30,518 nt of DNA from DATFHX01 sp035247945 (GCA_035247945.1 DATFHX010000012.1:1-30518); one strand, 5' to 3'. Shown: positions 21,881 through 30,458, counted from the stretch's first letter. Numbers and translations: made by a program. The notes: generated from the letters alone by a model not told the origin.

Positions 21881-21910
21881 TAAAATACCGCCGAGCTCGG
21901 CGGTATTTTA
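21881..21910. terminator. bidirectional palindromic terminator
   Basis: TAAAATACCGCCG (21881-21893) and its reverse complement (21898-21910) form a 13-bp stem with an AGCT loop between convergent genes. A-rich and T-rich ends allow function on both strands. Confidence 0.92.
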
Positions 21911-21935
21911 TATTTTATAGATTCATCGTCTCTCT

Positions 21936-24347
21936 TTACGACTGCCGTTCGACGCCCAGGATCTGCTGAACCTGCTCGAGTGATATCTCAATAGTACTTC
22001 CCGGCGCCACACTTCCTGAAAGCATTTGGCGAGCGACCGTATTCTCAACTGCACGCTGGACAACGCGCCGCATTGGTCGCGCACCAAGTCGAGGGTCATA
22101 TCCTTGGTCAACCAAAAAAAGCTTAGCATCCTGCGCTACACTCACACCGATCTTTTGAGGTGCGAGTGTTTTATTAATGCCAGCGAGAATAAGATCAATT
22201 ACTTGGACAAGCTCTGTTTTACTAAGCGGACGGAAGACAACGATTTCATCGAATCGGTTAAGGAATTCAGGGCGGAACTGATTCGTATTAATCAGCTCAT
22301 CGATAAATGGCTTTTCAAACTGCTCCAACTGGTAGCCACGTTCGATATACTCCCTGACTCTATCGGCACCTGCGTTACTTGTAGCAATAACAATTGCATC
22401 CCTGAAGCTTACTTCACGGTTTTTAATGTCACGGAGGATTCCTTCATCGAGAAGTTGGAGTAGTGTCGTGAGTACTTGTGGATGTGCTTTTTCAATCTCA
22501 TCAAGGAGCACAACACTAAATGGCTGCTTCATTGCTTGAGCGGTCAGACTGGATGGATCATCGGCGCCGTCTGCGATGAGCCGCGAAACGTCCTCTGCTC
22601 GCACGAACTCGTTTAGATCAAGACGAATGATTCGACTTTCTCCGCCAAAATAAACGTCAGCGAGTGCCTTTGCGAGTTCTGTCTTACCTACTCCTGTAGG
22701 CCCTAAAAAAAGGAACGTCCCGATCGGTCGGTTTTGGTTACGGACACCTGCACGTGCACGGCGAAGGGCATCGCTTACGACTGATACAGCACGCGTCTGA
22801 TTAATCATCCGCTTATGAATGAGATCTTCAAGGTTAAGAAGCTTCTCACGCTCCGCTTCTCCACTCGCCACGCCAACTTTAATGTCCATTGTCTGTTCAA
22901 TAGCATTCTGCACAGACTGTGCGGATACAAGGCCATTCTGTGCATAGCTTGCGGCAGATTCCATGAGCTTAATAGCACGGCCTGGCATTGCGAGATCATG
23001 AACGTACCGCTCACTGAGTCGGTAGGCCTCTCCGAGTGCCTGGTACATGTAGGTTACCTTACGTTGGAACTCCGTCATAATAAGCTGGTCCTGCAGGACA
23101 AGCATCGTCTCATCCCTACCAGGCGGAGATACAGTGATTCGGTTGAGTGCGTTAATAAGGCTTGGGTTACGCTGTCCAATTTGCAGGTAGCGCTGTTCAT
23201 CCATAGCAAGGATTATGCGCAGCCGTCCCGCCTCAAGAATGGGGAGAAGCACGTTTGTAAGATCGACAGATCCAACCCCCTCTTCAAAAAAAAGCTGTGC
23301 GTTATCTAGGCAGATAATAATATTCTTAGCAGAGTAGGCTTCACCAAGTACGCGCATAACGAGACTCTCAAGTTCACCTCGTCCTGGCGCTGCTGCGACC
23401 AGTGCAGATGCGTCGAGGATAAATACCTGACGGAACTTGAGGGTCTCTGGAAGGCGGCTTCCCGCATCCAGAAGTCTATCCGCAAAAGCATGCACAATAG
23501 TTGTCTTCCCTACGCCTGCGGGACCAACGAGTACCGCGTTCTGACGCCCATTCGTACCAAGTGTTTCAACAAGCTGATCGAGTGCGCGGACATGCGCTTC
23601 AAGATTGACCGACAGGAGACCGCCACGAGCAATCTGCTCACTAATGTTTTGCCCGAACCGCGTAAGTAAAGGAATAAACCCAAAAGACCAATCTCTCGCC
23701 ACTCCACCCGTACGGCGAGGTCGTTTCGATTTTTCTACCAATTCCATGATATGCCGCTGCCAACGAACACCGGCAAGTAGATCAGCATCGTCAATCTGTA
23801 TATGTGCAAGGAGTCCTTCGTGATCTGGAAACGACCGTAGTATGGCAACGACAAGTACTGCACCGGTAATCGTATCCGTATCAAGCTCAGCACGGACGGC
23901 GAGCGCGAGCTGCCATAGATCCGAGGTCTTACTCGCGTCCTCCGATGAAATGTCTTGAAGGAACTTCGCCGTAATGCCAAAGCGTGGGCCAAAGAACTGT
24001 CCACTCTGTACTCGTCCAACAGCCGTTGCTATATCGTGAGGACTTGGGTTCTTTCCAAGTTGTCCAAGAATATCCCCTGCAAGAACATCATCGATCGTTT
24101 TTGCATTCCTGGCCGGCTTCAGTGCTTTAAGATCGTAGGTGTACCATTCCCATACCATAATAGGAATTGCAACGAGTCCAACAAGCACCCACCCCACTGG
24201 TTCTTGAATAAAGAGGAGTGCCACTCCTGCTACAAGGAGCAGGACCGTAATAATAGGAAGTAGCCTCGCCCAGATACCACCGAGCGCTCTGCCAAGTCGT
24301 GCCTTTGCAGCTCGGCTACTACCATAGTTAAAGGTTAGATTTTCCAT
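21936..24347 (-). CDS. membrane-anchored Clp-type AAA+ ATPase
   Basis: The start at 24347 (MENLTFNYG) overlaps the end of the upstream gene by 13 bases; a longer start at 24410 would overlap by 76. Of 803 aa, two hydrophobic helices lie at about 30-48 and 51-67, a Clp_N-like helical repeat at about 125-200, D1 with Walker A GPAGVGKTT (275-283), and D2 with Walker A GPTGVGKTE (549-557), Walker B VVLLDEIEKAHP and sensor-2 GYDPRLGARPMRR. D1's Walker B reads IIICLDNAQ, so the catalytic Glu is Asn. There is no coiled-coil M domain and no obvious [IVL]GF ClpP loop. It is probably a membrane-bound unfoldase or disaggregase. Confidence 0.92.
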   Translation of the reverse strand: MENLTFNYGSSRAAKARLGRALGGIWARLLPIITVLLLVAGVALLFIQEPVGWVLVGLVAIPIMVWEWYTYDLKALKPARNAKTIDDVLAGDILGQLGKNPSPHDIATAVGRVQSGQFFGPRFGITAKFLQDISSEDASKTSDLWQLALAVRAELDTDTITGAVLVVAILRSFPDHEGLLAHIQIDDADLLAGVRWQRHIMELVEKSKRPRRTGGVARDWSFGFIPLLTRFGQNISEQIARGGLLSVNLEAHVRALDQLVETLGTNGRQNAVLVGPAGVGKTTIVHAFADRLLDAGSRLPETLKFRQVFILDASALVAAAPGRGELESLVMRVLGEAYSAKNIIICLDNAQLFFEEGVGSVDLTNVLLPILEAGRLRIILAMDEQRYLQIGQRNPSLINALNRITVSPPGRDETMLVLQDQLIMTEFQRKVTYMYQALGEAYRLSERYVHDLAMPGRAIKLMESAASYAQNGLVSAQSVQNAIEQTMDIKVGVASGEAEREKLLNLEDLIHKRMINQTRAVSVVSDALRRARAGVRNQNRPIGTFLFLGPTGVGKTELAKALADVYFGGESRIIRLDLNEFVRAEDVSRLIADGADDPSSLTAQAMKQPFSVVLLDEIEKAHPQVLTTLLQLLDEGILRDIKNREVSFRDAIVIATSNAGADRVREYIERGYQLEQFEKPFIDELINTNQFRPEFLNRFDEIVVFRPLSKTELVQVIDLILAGINKTLAPQKIGVSVAQDAKLFLVDQGYDPRLGARPMRRVVQRAVENTVARQMLSGSVAPGSTIEISLEQVQQILGVERQS

Positions 24348-24718
24348 GGAACCCATCCAATCAGAAAAAGCCCTAGCCCAATAAGGGGAAGAAGTGGTGT
24401 GAAAGCCCAAAGGACGAGCGAGACGATGCCAATAAGTCCATGAACAAGAATCGTAATTACCCCTGCGATAATCATAATCGTTCGCATAATTGCGCCGATC
24501 ATACGAGAGATAAGTCGATCAAAGAATGCCTGCGCCTTTACACCAATTGGACCATCTACCCTGCCTGCTGAGATTTGTCGGAATGGTGCAAATAACGTTT
24601 TTAGGAGAAGGTCGATTGAGAAGTAATCCATAGTTGCAGCAATCTTCTCGCGAAGACGAAGTGCGCGCAACTTCCAACCGGTGGTATACCACCAGGTAAG
24701 CATCCCTATAATAGCCAT
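24335..24718 (-). CDS. small membrane protein encoded with the Clp-type ATPase
   Basis: This 127-aa protein has an N-terminal hydrophobic patch (MAIIGMLTWWYTTGW), a basic amphipathic stretch (KLRALRLREK), DYFSIDLLLKTLFAPFRQISAGRV, and two or three C-terminal membrane helices (IMIIAGVITILVHGLIGIVSLVLW, LLPLIGLGLFLIGW). I do not recognise an annotated family. TACAAT (minus strand, 24725-24730) lies six bases before the ATG. The overlap with the ATPase gene implies stoichiometric, coupled synthesis, so it is probably a membrane subunit or adaptor. Confidence 0.85.
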   Translation of the reverse strand: MAIIGMLTWWYTTGWKLRALRLREKIAATMDYFSIDLLLKTLFAPFRQISAGRVDGPIGVKAQAFFDRLISRMIGAIMRTIMIIAGVITILVHGLIGIVSLVLWAFTPLLPLIGLGLFLIGWVPWKI

Positions 24719-24724
24719 AACCTC

Positions 24725-24757
24725 ATTGTACCGTACTGGCGCCAGGTACGCTATAAT
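24725..24757. promoter_or_regulatory. divergent leaderless promoters
   Basis: TACAAT on the minus strand (24725-24730) for the Clp unit and TATAAT on the plus strand (24752-24757) for murT. They end six and seven bases before their start codons. Confidence 0.8.
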
Positions 24758-24764
24758 AAGGTAT

Positions 24765-26036
24765 ATGTCAAAGCCCTATGTTACTCTGCTTGGAAAGGCT
24801 ATTCGCTACGCATCACGACTACGCGGCGGAAGCGGTTCCGCCCTGCCGGGACTCTTTGTTGAAAAAATTGATCCTGACTTCATTCGTCGAACACTTGCGC
24901 AGCTTCCACACGGCGTGGTAGTCGTAAGTGGAACAAATGGCAAAACAACGACAACAAAAATGGTCGTTGAGCTCCTTGAGGGACAAGGACTTCGTGTCTT
25001 TACGAACCGAACGGGGAGTAACTTTACACGTGGGGTTGCCGCAGCTCTCCTTGGTGAAGTAGATAACCACGGAACACTGAGTGCGGATATTGCCGTTCTG
25101 GAACTCGATGAAGCACATGCTGTCCATTTCGTGAAAGATGTACACCCACGATTCTCTCTTCTCCTCAATGTCATGCGCGATCAACTTGATCGTTTTGGTG
25201 AGATTGACGTTACTGCAAAACTTCTTCAGAAGATCGCTGCTCACACAAGTGATACGGTCGTTTTAAACCGAGAAGATCCCAGGGTTGCTCGTATTGCGCA
25301 GACACTCAAGGGCCAATCCGTTCAGTACTTCGGTCTTTCCCCTCAGCTCCTCAAACACTTCCCAACCGATGACACACTCCATGGAGGGGATAGCAAAACG
25401 TCCGATGTTACGGCAGATGTTACACTTCAAGCCATAAAGGGCGACCAAGCACAGTTTGTTTTTGATGATACCCCCCATACTGTCAGCCTGCAGCTTCAGG
25501 GTATCTATAATATTTATAACGCTGCCGCCGCACTCGCTCTCACTCGCAGTGTTATGGGTGATGAAGTAAATACTGAGAAACTCCTCGGATCTCTCGCACA
25601 TGTCACTCCGGCCTTTGGGCGAGGTGAAACAGTCACCATTGGCGGACAGCCCCTCGAGCTTGTACTTGTAAAGAATCCGAGCGGATTTCGTCTTGGCCTT
25701 TCTTCTTTTAGCCCTGTCGGCTACCAAACGATGATCGCTATTAATGATAACTATGCAGATGGCCGTGACATGTCTTGGCTTTGGGATGTTGCATTTGACA
25801 GTCTCCGCGAGACAGGCGTCCTCCAGGTATCTGGTATTCGTGCGAATGACATGGCGCTTCGTCTTCAATACGACGAGGTACCTGTTTCAGATGTCGATAC
25901 CGACTTAAGCGCAGCTCTGCAGCATTTTATTACAAGTGCAGGCGACCAGCCAAAACGGATCTACTGCACCTACACTGCCATGCTTGCGCTTCGCCGTGAA
26001 CTTGCTAAAATGACCACTGTCGAGGAGATTGCATGA
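24765..26036 (+). CDS. murT: MurT, Mur-ligase-like subunit of lipid II glutamine amidotransferase
   Basis: MurT activates the D-Glu carboxylate of the lipid II stem peptide with ATP, and GatD supplies ammonia. The ATP loop is SGTNGKTTTTK (residues 55-65), with FTRGVAAALL, DEAHAVHFV and LNVMRDQLDRFGE as in Mur ligases, and the C-terminal DUF1727 signature NDNYADGRDMSWLWDVAFD. The four cysteines of the zinc ribbon known in staphylococcal MurT are absent; the only Cys is in IYCTYTAM near the end. The start follows TATAAT by seven bases. Its stop overlaps the gatD start (ATGA). Confidence 0.95.
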   Translation: MSKPYVTLLGKAIRYASRLRGGSGSALPGLFVEKIDPDFIRRTLAQLPHGVVVVSGTNGKTTTTKMVVELLEGQGLRVFTNRTGSNFTRGVAAALLGEVDNHGTLSADIAVLELDEAHAVHFVKDVHPRFSLLLNVMRDQLDRFGEIDVTAKLLQKIAAHTSDTVVLNREDPRVARIAQTLKGQSVQYFGLSPQLLKHFPTDDTLHGGDSKTSDVTADVTLQAIKGDQAQFVFDDTPHTVSLQLQGIYNIYNAAAALALTRSVMGDEVNTEKLLGSLAHVTPAFGRGETVTIGGQPLELVLVKNPSGFRLGLSSFSPVGYQTMIAINDNYADGRDMSWLWDVAFDSLRETGVLQVSGIRANDMALRLQYDEVPVSDVDTDLSAALQHFITSAGDQPKRIYCTYTAMLALRRELAKMTTVEEIA

Positions 26037-26752
26037 CCGAAAAATCAATTCGCCTTCTTCAGCTCTATCCTCAGGATATGAATATCTATGGAGATTGGGG
26101 TAATACACTTGTTCTGAAACGTCGACTTGAATGGCACGGCTATTCGGTCGAGCTCCTCGCCTATAACCCGGGAGACTCATTCCCTGATAAAGTGGATCTC
26201 ATTGTCGGTGGTGGCGGACAAGACTCAGGTCAGGACAAAGTACAGAACGACCTTCTCTCAATCGGGCAAACACTCCATGATCTTGCTGAAGCGGATGTCC
26301 CTATGCTCATGATCTGCGGACTCTACCAACTCTTTGGCCGCTTCTTCGTTACTCAGGACGGTCATACTATTAAAGGGATCGAGCTTCTCGATATAGAGAC
26401 ACACGCCGGACCAGAACGACTCGTAGGCAATATCGTTACCGAAAGCAGTTTTGGTGAACTCATTGGATATGAGAATCATAGTGGACAGACGTTCCTCGGG
26501 AAGAATGTAAAGCCCCTTGGAAAAGTCACCAAGGGCGCAGGCAATAATGGTCAGGACGACACAGAGGGAGCAAAATATAAGAATATTATTGGCTCATACC
26601 TTCATGGCTCTCTCCTGCCTAAGAATCCGAAGCTTGCCGATCATCTTATAGAGCAAGCAGTTACACGTAAATACGGAGACTTCACGCCAACGGTCATTAA
26701 TGATGAGTTTGCTGAAAAAGCGCGTGAAGTTGCTGCAAAGCGTCCACGCTAG
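26033..26752 (+). CDS. gatD: GatD, glutamine amidotransferase subunit
   Basis: This is a class I (triad-less type) glutaminase domain of 239 aa. It has the nucleophile C95 in MLMICGLYQLFG, catalytic H191 in GSYLHGSLLPKNP, and the conserved LYPQDMNIYGDWGN start. It hydrolyses glutamine and channels ammonia to MurT, giving D-isoglutamine in the peptidoglycan stem. The four-base overlap ATGA with murT supports coupled translation. The gene is followed closely by tRNA-Pro on the other strand, and no terminator is visible. Confidence 0.96.
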   Translation: MTEKSIRLLQLYPQDMNIYGDWGNTLVLKRRLEWHGYSVELLAYNPGDSFPDKVDLIVGGGGQDSGQDKVQNDLLSIGQTLHDLAEADVPMLMICGLYQLFGRFFVTQDGHTIKGIELLDIETHAGPERLVGNIVTESSFGELIGYENHSGQTFLGKNVKPLGKVTKGAGNNGQDDTEGAKYKNIIGSYLHGSLLPKNPKLADHLIEQAVTRKYGDFTPTVINDEFAEKAREVAAKRPR

Positions 26753-26766
26753 CTCCTGATACTATC

Positions 26767-26842
26767 TGGTCGGGGTGATCCGATTTGAACGGACGACCTC
26801 AGCGTCCCGAACGCTGCGCGCTACCAACTGCGCTACACCCCG
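26767..26842 (-). tRNA. tRNA-Pro (CGG), first copy
   Basis: Acceptor CGGGGTG pairs with CACCCCG, and the anticodon loop TTCGGGA gives CGG. CCA is encoded. It begins four bases after the peroxiredoxin stop on the same strand, so it is probably cut from that transcript. It differs from the copy at 30254 at only two positions. Confidence 0.96.
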
Positions 26843-26846
26843 ATAC

Positions 26847-27311
26847 CTATTTTTGTTGCAGTGCTTTTAGATCAGCGACGATTTGTTCACCATGGCCAAG
26901 TGGCGTTACACGGCCATATACTTTTACTACGACACCATTTGGATCAATAATAAAGGTACGACGAAGAATCCCTTCCTTACCAAACATTTTCTTTCCCCAA
27001 GCACCGTAAGCATCAATTGCTTTTCGGTCCGGGTCACTAAGAAGTGTAAAGTTCAGTGAATGCTTTGCCTTAAATTTTTCGTGGCTGGTTGCATCGTCCA
27101 TGCTAATCCCTACCACGTTCGCACCAAGTGCAGAGATCTCGTCACGGGCATCACGAATACTACATGCCTCTGTCGTACATCCTGGCGTCTCGTCCTTAGG
27201 GTAGAAATAGAGTACAAGCCATGCACCGCTATAATCGGCGAGGGTTTGTACATTTCCATCGCTATCTTTAAGTGAAAAATCGGGTGCTGGGTATGGAGTA
27301 GGACGCATCAT
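26847..27311 (-). CDS. bcp: thioredoxin-dependent peroxiredoxin, Bcp/PrxQ type
   Basis: This 154-aa enzyme reduces hydroperoxides using thioredoxin. The peroxidatic cysteine is C45 in DETPGCTTEAC and the resolving cysteine C50 lies five residues later, the PrxQ arrangement. The opening PYPAPDFSLKDSDGNV and the late GILRRTFIIDPNG are typical. Start: ATG codons at 27311 and 27308 follow TATACT (minus strand, 27321-27326) by nine and twelve bases; longer in-frame starts run through the promoter. tRNA-Pro(CGG) follows directly. Confidence 0.95.
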   Translation of the reverse strand: MMRPTPYPAPDFSLKDSDGNVQTLADYSGAWLVLYFYPKDETPGCTTEACSIRDARDEISALGANVVGISMDDATSHEKFKAKHSLNFTLLSDPDRKAIDAYGAWGKKMFGKEGILRRTFIIDPNGVVVKVYGRVTPLGHGEQIVADLKALQQK

Positions 27312-27401
27312 AATGCTTTTAGTATACTGCTTTTTCCTATCGCCTCGCAAGAATTATACTCTCAGCAATGTCACAGTTATGGTTCTGTATAATAGAGAGT
27401 G

Positions 27402-28469
27402 ATGCACAAATCGCCGACCAACTCCGGCGCGAAACAGCGTATTCTTGCACTGGACTATTTGCGCGGGTTTTTTATTATCGTGATTATTGTTGACCATCTG
27501 TGGAGATGGCCAAACCTCTTCGCTACGATTAGTGGGCGTGGTGAGTTATGGGCATCTGCAGCAGAGGGGTTTGTCATAATATCTGGGCTCCTCGTTGGCT
27601 ATGTCCGTGGATACAAAAATCGCAACCTACCTCTTTTCACCGTCAGCAAAAAGCTCGTCACTCGCGGGGTCATGTTGTATCTCTGGATGATCATCACTTC
27701 CGTAGCGCTCGTGAGTGTTTCATGGAATCTCACCTTTAAGGGTAATATGGCCTATATCCCCATTAACCCCGGTGATTGGAATACACTTTTTGCGAGCATT
27801 CTTCGAACCGACTATGTTCACACGCTCACTCATTTCCTTTACCTCTATGCAATATTCCTCGTCCTCTCACCGCTTGTCATTTGGCTTTTGCGACGAGGCC
27901 GCCCAATTGTTGTAGCCCTTTTCTCAGCTATGATGTGGGCATGGGGATTCACTCACGGTATTGAATGGATGCAGTGGCAATTCCTCTTCTTTATTCCTGC
28001 TGTTGCAGGCTTCTATCTCGATGTAATCTTCGAAAAGTACCACGCACTTTCAAAGTCTATTCGTCTCATAATCCGCTATGGGAGTATCGCTGTCTTCCTG
28101 ATTACCGCAGCCATTTCAGCATCCATAATTCTACCGACAGATCCAGGCACTTACCAGGATACACTTTTCGGACGCGACCCCGTGACACCTGCAACTATCC
28201 TCATTTCCTTCACCTGGTTCTTAGGGCTTTTGAGTCTCTTCCAGCTTATTCTGCCATTCCTCAAAAAATGGCTCGGCTGGCTCCTTCTTACCTTCGGGGA
28301 ACGCTCGCTTACTGCATACATTCTTCATACGATTCCCCTTGTCATCTGTCAGCTCCTTTTTGCACAGTCAGATAATCTCTGGTTCAATAGTCTACTGGCC
28401 ACATGCAGCATTATTGCAACATGGGCGCTTCTAAAGATTCCGTATATCAATCGAGTTATTCCGCGCTAA
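27402..28469 (+). CDS. OpgC-like acyltransferase, polytopic membrane protein
   Basis: The 355-aa protein opens QRILALDYLRGFFIIVIIVDHLWRWP broken by family-typical features and continues ASAAEGFVIISGLLVGYV. This matches the OpgC/acyltransferase-3-like pattern (LD.LRG..l, SEGFVFLSG). About ten membrane helices follow, ending with LTAYILHTIPLVICQLL. OpgC in other bacteria succinylates periplasmic glucans; here transfer of acyl groups to surface glycans is inferred. TATAAT (27388-27393) precedes the ATG by eight bases (a GTG at 27399 is also possible). It converges with the GT39-like gene, overlapping by 14 bp. Confidence 0.87.
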   Translation: MHKSPTNSGAKQRILALDYLRGFFIIVIIVDHLWRWPNLFATISGRGELWASAAEGFVIISGLLVGYVRGYKNRNLPLFTVSKKLVTRGVMLYLWMIITSVALVSVSWNLTFKGNMAYIPINPGDWNTLFASILRTDYVHTLTHFLYLYAIFLVLSPLVIWLLRRGRPIVVALFSAMMWAWGFTHGIEWMQWQFLFFIPAVAGFYLDVIFEKYHALSKSIRLIIRYGSIAVFLITAAISASIILPTDPGTYQDTLFGRDPVTPATILISFTWFLGLLSLFQLILPFLKKWLGWLLLTFGERSLTAYILHTIPLVICQLLFAQSDNLWFNSLLATCSIIATWALLKIPYINRVIPR

Positions 28470-29985
28470 GTGTGCGAACGTGCAGTGCGTCAAAATCGCG
28501 CTGCCCTTGTTCATAGAGCCGAGACGGCATTGGTAGCTTCGCATCTCCATAATAGACGTAGTAGAGCTTGTTACTTGGTGCGAGCTCTCTTTGTGGGTCT
28601 CCAACACGGAGTGGACTCTTACTAAGCGGCGCATAGCCACCTTTTAGAACGATGTCGGCACTGTAGAAATAGATCTGGCATTTAGGAAGATAGTACGCAA
28701 GTTCAATAGCCACGTAAGGATCCGCTGCAAAGACCGTTTCTTCATTTCCACATGATGGAATTGAAGCCGCAGCCTGGCGCACCATTGGTGTTTGAAGACG
28801 TTGGAAGTTGAAGTTACCTACTGCAGCAAGTTGCACGACACCAAAGACAAGGACAACAAGGAGCCCACAGTAGATACGCTTCGCCCAAAGAGTATTTGCA
28901 TTTACAAGAAGTGCACTAATAACTCCAACGTAGAGCATTCCACCAATCGCTACATGTGCAAGATATCGCTCCACATACATAGGGCGAAGCAGCGACACGA
29001 GAGCAACAAGAGTTACTGGAACTGCAATATACCAGAGAAGGAGTGTCAGGTAGGGGCGTTGCACTTTTCCAGCTGCGCGAAAGGCACGCATTGTCATATA
29101 GACGAGCGCTACAATAACAGCAACAATGACGAGTGAAGCAAAGGCACCCAGCTGCCATGACGGTCGATACAGGAATTCAAATGATATGATTCCGACAAGG
29201 TTATCGACGGTAAGTGGTTGTGAGATAGCAGCGAGCGCTCCATTACTTAGTTGAGATACGAATGCTGGTAGCCACGGCAAAAATAGAAGAACCGCAATCC
29301 AATATGCTATCGCCCACGGCTCACGGATCCACTTTTTCAGTGGCTCTTTCCGCTTCACTGCACGCCATATCATCCAGAGTGCATGTGCAATCCAAAGAAC
29401 GGCAAGGTAGTAGAGCGTATACATCCCCAGCGCAACAAGCGCAGCATAGATGCCGTAGAGAAGCCACTGATCTCTTCCCGCTTTAGTCTGCAGAGCGCGC
29501 ACAAGAACATAGGTGGCGAGGATTCCAATAAGTGAAGCGAGGGCATACATGCGGATCTCGAATCCATAGCGCATAAGGAATGGTGCGAGTGCAATAAACG
29601 GAAGTGCAAGAACGGCAATTCGGGCACTAAACATACGCCGTACAGTCAACCCAGCCACAAACACAGCGAAGCCAGCTGCAAGTATGCTGAGGCTTCGAAG
29701 TGCCGCTTCACTCCATCCAAAGAGCGATGCCCATCCTTTTAGTAGAAGATAGTAAAAGGGCGGATGAGTATCGACGGAAGTAAGATGTACAAGCTGCGCC
29801 GCTGGCTGCTTGGCGAGCATAATAGAGTATGCCTCGTCAAACCAGACACTCTGACCTATACCGATCGCAAATGTGATGGCCATAAACACTACCGCCATTG
29901 CAGCCATTACCCACAAGAAGTATCGTTCACTCCAGTCTAGCTGGCGATGCCATGACCCTACCTTTGTCAAAAGCGACCGTATCAT
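28456..29985 (-). CDS. GT39/ArnT-like membrane glycosyltransferase
   Basis: The 509-aa protein has a first loop with QSVWFDEAYSIMLAK, the Asp-Glu motif of lipid-linked-sugar GT-C transferases, followed by TSVDTHPPFYYLLLKGW. About eleven membrane helices and a C-terminal extracytoplasmic domain follow. Two cysteines in the tail (IPSCGNEE, LPKCQIY) may pair. It probably moves a sugar from a polyprenyl carrier to a surface protein or glycan; donor and acceptor are unknown. TAGGAT (minus strand, 29994-29999) lies eight bases before the ATG. Pairing with the convergent OpgC-like gene hints at one surface-modification theme. Confidence 0.9.
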   Translation of the reverse strand: MIRSLLTKVGSWHRQLDWSERYFLWVMAAMAVVFMAITFAIGIGQSVWFDEAYSIMLAKQPAAQLVHLTSVDTHPPFYYLLLKGWASLFGWSEAALRSLSILAAGFAVFVAGLTVRRMFSARIAVLALPFIALAPFLMRYGFEIRMYALASLIGILATYVLVRALQTKAGRDQWLLYGIYAALVALGMYTLYYLAVLWIAHALWMIWRAVKRKEPLKKWIREPWAIAYWIAVLLFLPWLPAFVSQLSNGALAAISQPLTVDNLVGIISFEFLYRPSWQLGAFASLVIVAVIVALVYMTMRAFRAAGKVQRPYLTLLLWYIAVPVTLVALVSLLRPMYVERYLAHVAIGGMLYVGVISALLVNANTLWAKRIYCGLLVVLVFGVVQLAAVGNFNFQRLQTPMVRQAAASIPSCGNEETVFAADPYVAIELAYYLPKCQIYFYSADIVLKGGYAPLSKSPLRVGDPQRELAPSNKLYYVYYGDAKLPMPSRLYEQGQRDFDALHVRTLSAE

Positions 29986-30055
29986 ATATATCTATCCTAC
30001 CACGTTTTCCCCTAGGGTCATCAAGAAAGCTCTGGTAAAAACCCTAGTTCTGATG

Positions 30056-30061
30056 TATAAT
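30056..30061 (+). promoter_or_regulatory. -10 box of tRNA-Pro(TGG)
   Basis: TATAAT lies 19 bases before the tRNA. Upstream, CTAGGGT (about 30012-30018) and ACCCTAG (about 30041-30047) form a 7-bp inverted repeat around the -35 region. Confidence 0.6.
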
Positions 30062-30080
30062 ACCCTAAGTAAACACCTAT

Positions 30081-30156
30081 CGGGGTGTGGCGCAGTTGGT
30101 AGCGCGCGCGGTTTGGGACCGTGAGGCCGAAGGTTCGAGTCCTTTCACCCCGACCA
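30081..30156 (+). tRNA. tRNA-Pro (TGG)
   Basis: Acceptor CGGGGTG/CACCCCG, anticodon stem CGCGG/CCGTG, loop TTTGGGA giving anticodon TGG, T-arm with TTCGAGT, and encoded CCA. Confidence 0.96.
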
Positions 30157-30192
30157 AGTAAAAGATCCATCCTTGTGATGGATTTTTTACTT
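30156..30192 (+). terminator. terminator of tRNA-Pro(TGG)
   Basis: A 16-bp stem (30156-30171 with 30177-30192, one G-U pair) contains T6 in its right arm and starts at the terminal A of the tRNA. Confidence 0.85.
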
Positions 30193-30212
30193 GGTTCTGA
30201 GCACGAGGCATC

Positions 30213-30242
30213 TTTACTGGATGACTTTGATCCGAGTATAGT
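30213..30242 (+). promoter_or_regulatory. promoter of the second tRNA-Pro(CGG)
   Basis: TTTACT (30213-30218) and TATAGT (30237-30242) are 18 bp apart; the tRNA starts 11 bases later. Confidence 0.65.
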
Positions 30243-30253
30243 TACATTATTGC

Positions 30254-30329
30254 CGGGGTGTGGCGCAGTTGGTAGCGCGCAGCGTTCGGGACGCTGAGGT
30301 CGTCCGTTCAAGTCGGATCACCCCGACCA
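30254..30329 (+). tRNA. tRNA-Pro (CGG), second copy
   Basis: Same cloverleaf as 26767-26842 in opposite orientation: acceptor CGGGGTG/CACCCCG, loop TTCGGGA, anticodon CGG, encoded CCA. Two base differences: G for A in the D-arm entry (TGTGGCGC against TGTAGCGC) and G for A in the T-loop (TTCAAGT against TTCAAAT). Confidence 0.96.
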
Positions 30330-30333
30330 CGCA

Positions 30334-30403
30334 GGAGTCTATCGTTGTCATTAAGCATTAATACACACATGTACAAAAGTGCACAATAACGGAGATAGAC
30401 GAA
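30334..30403. other. intergenic hairpin before the last gene
   Basis: GTCTATC near 30337 and GATAGAC near 30394 form a 7-bp pair, helped by GTTGT/ACAAT just inside. There is no T-run. It may be the 3' end of the tRNA transcript or an upstream regulatory element of the following gene. Confidence 0.4.
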
Positions 30404-30458
30404 ATAGATAGAGCACGGTTCAGGAATAGCTCAGCCATAAAGGTTATACTAGAATGGT

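Noticed and set aside
22815..23309. 164-codon plus-strand ORF inside the Clp ATPase gene
   Set aside because: Shadow frame of a gene with strongly conserved motifs on the other strand.
25263..25868. 201-codon minus-strand ORF
   Set aside because: Antisense shadow of murT, without promoter, ribosome site or recognisable domain.
30021..30311. 96-codon minus-strand ORF, and a similar one at 26785-27009
   Set aside because: Both are antisense translations of tRNA-Pro genes, which explains their identical MNGRPQRPERCALPTA start.
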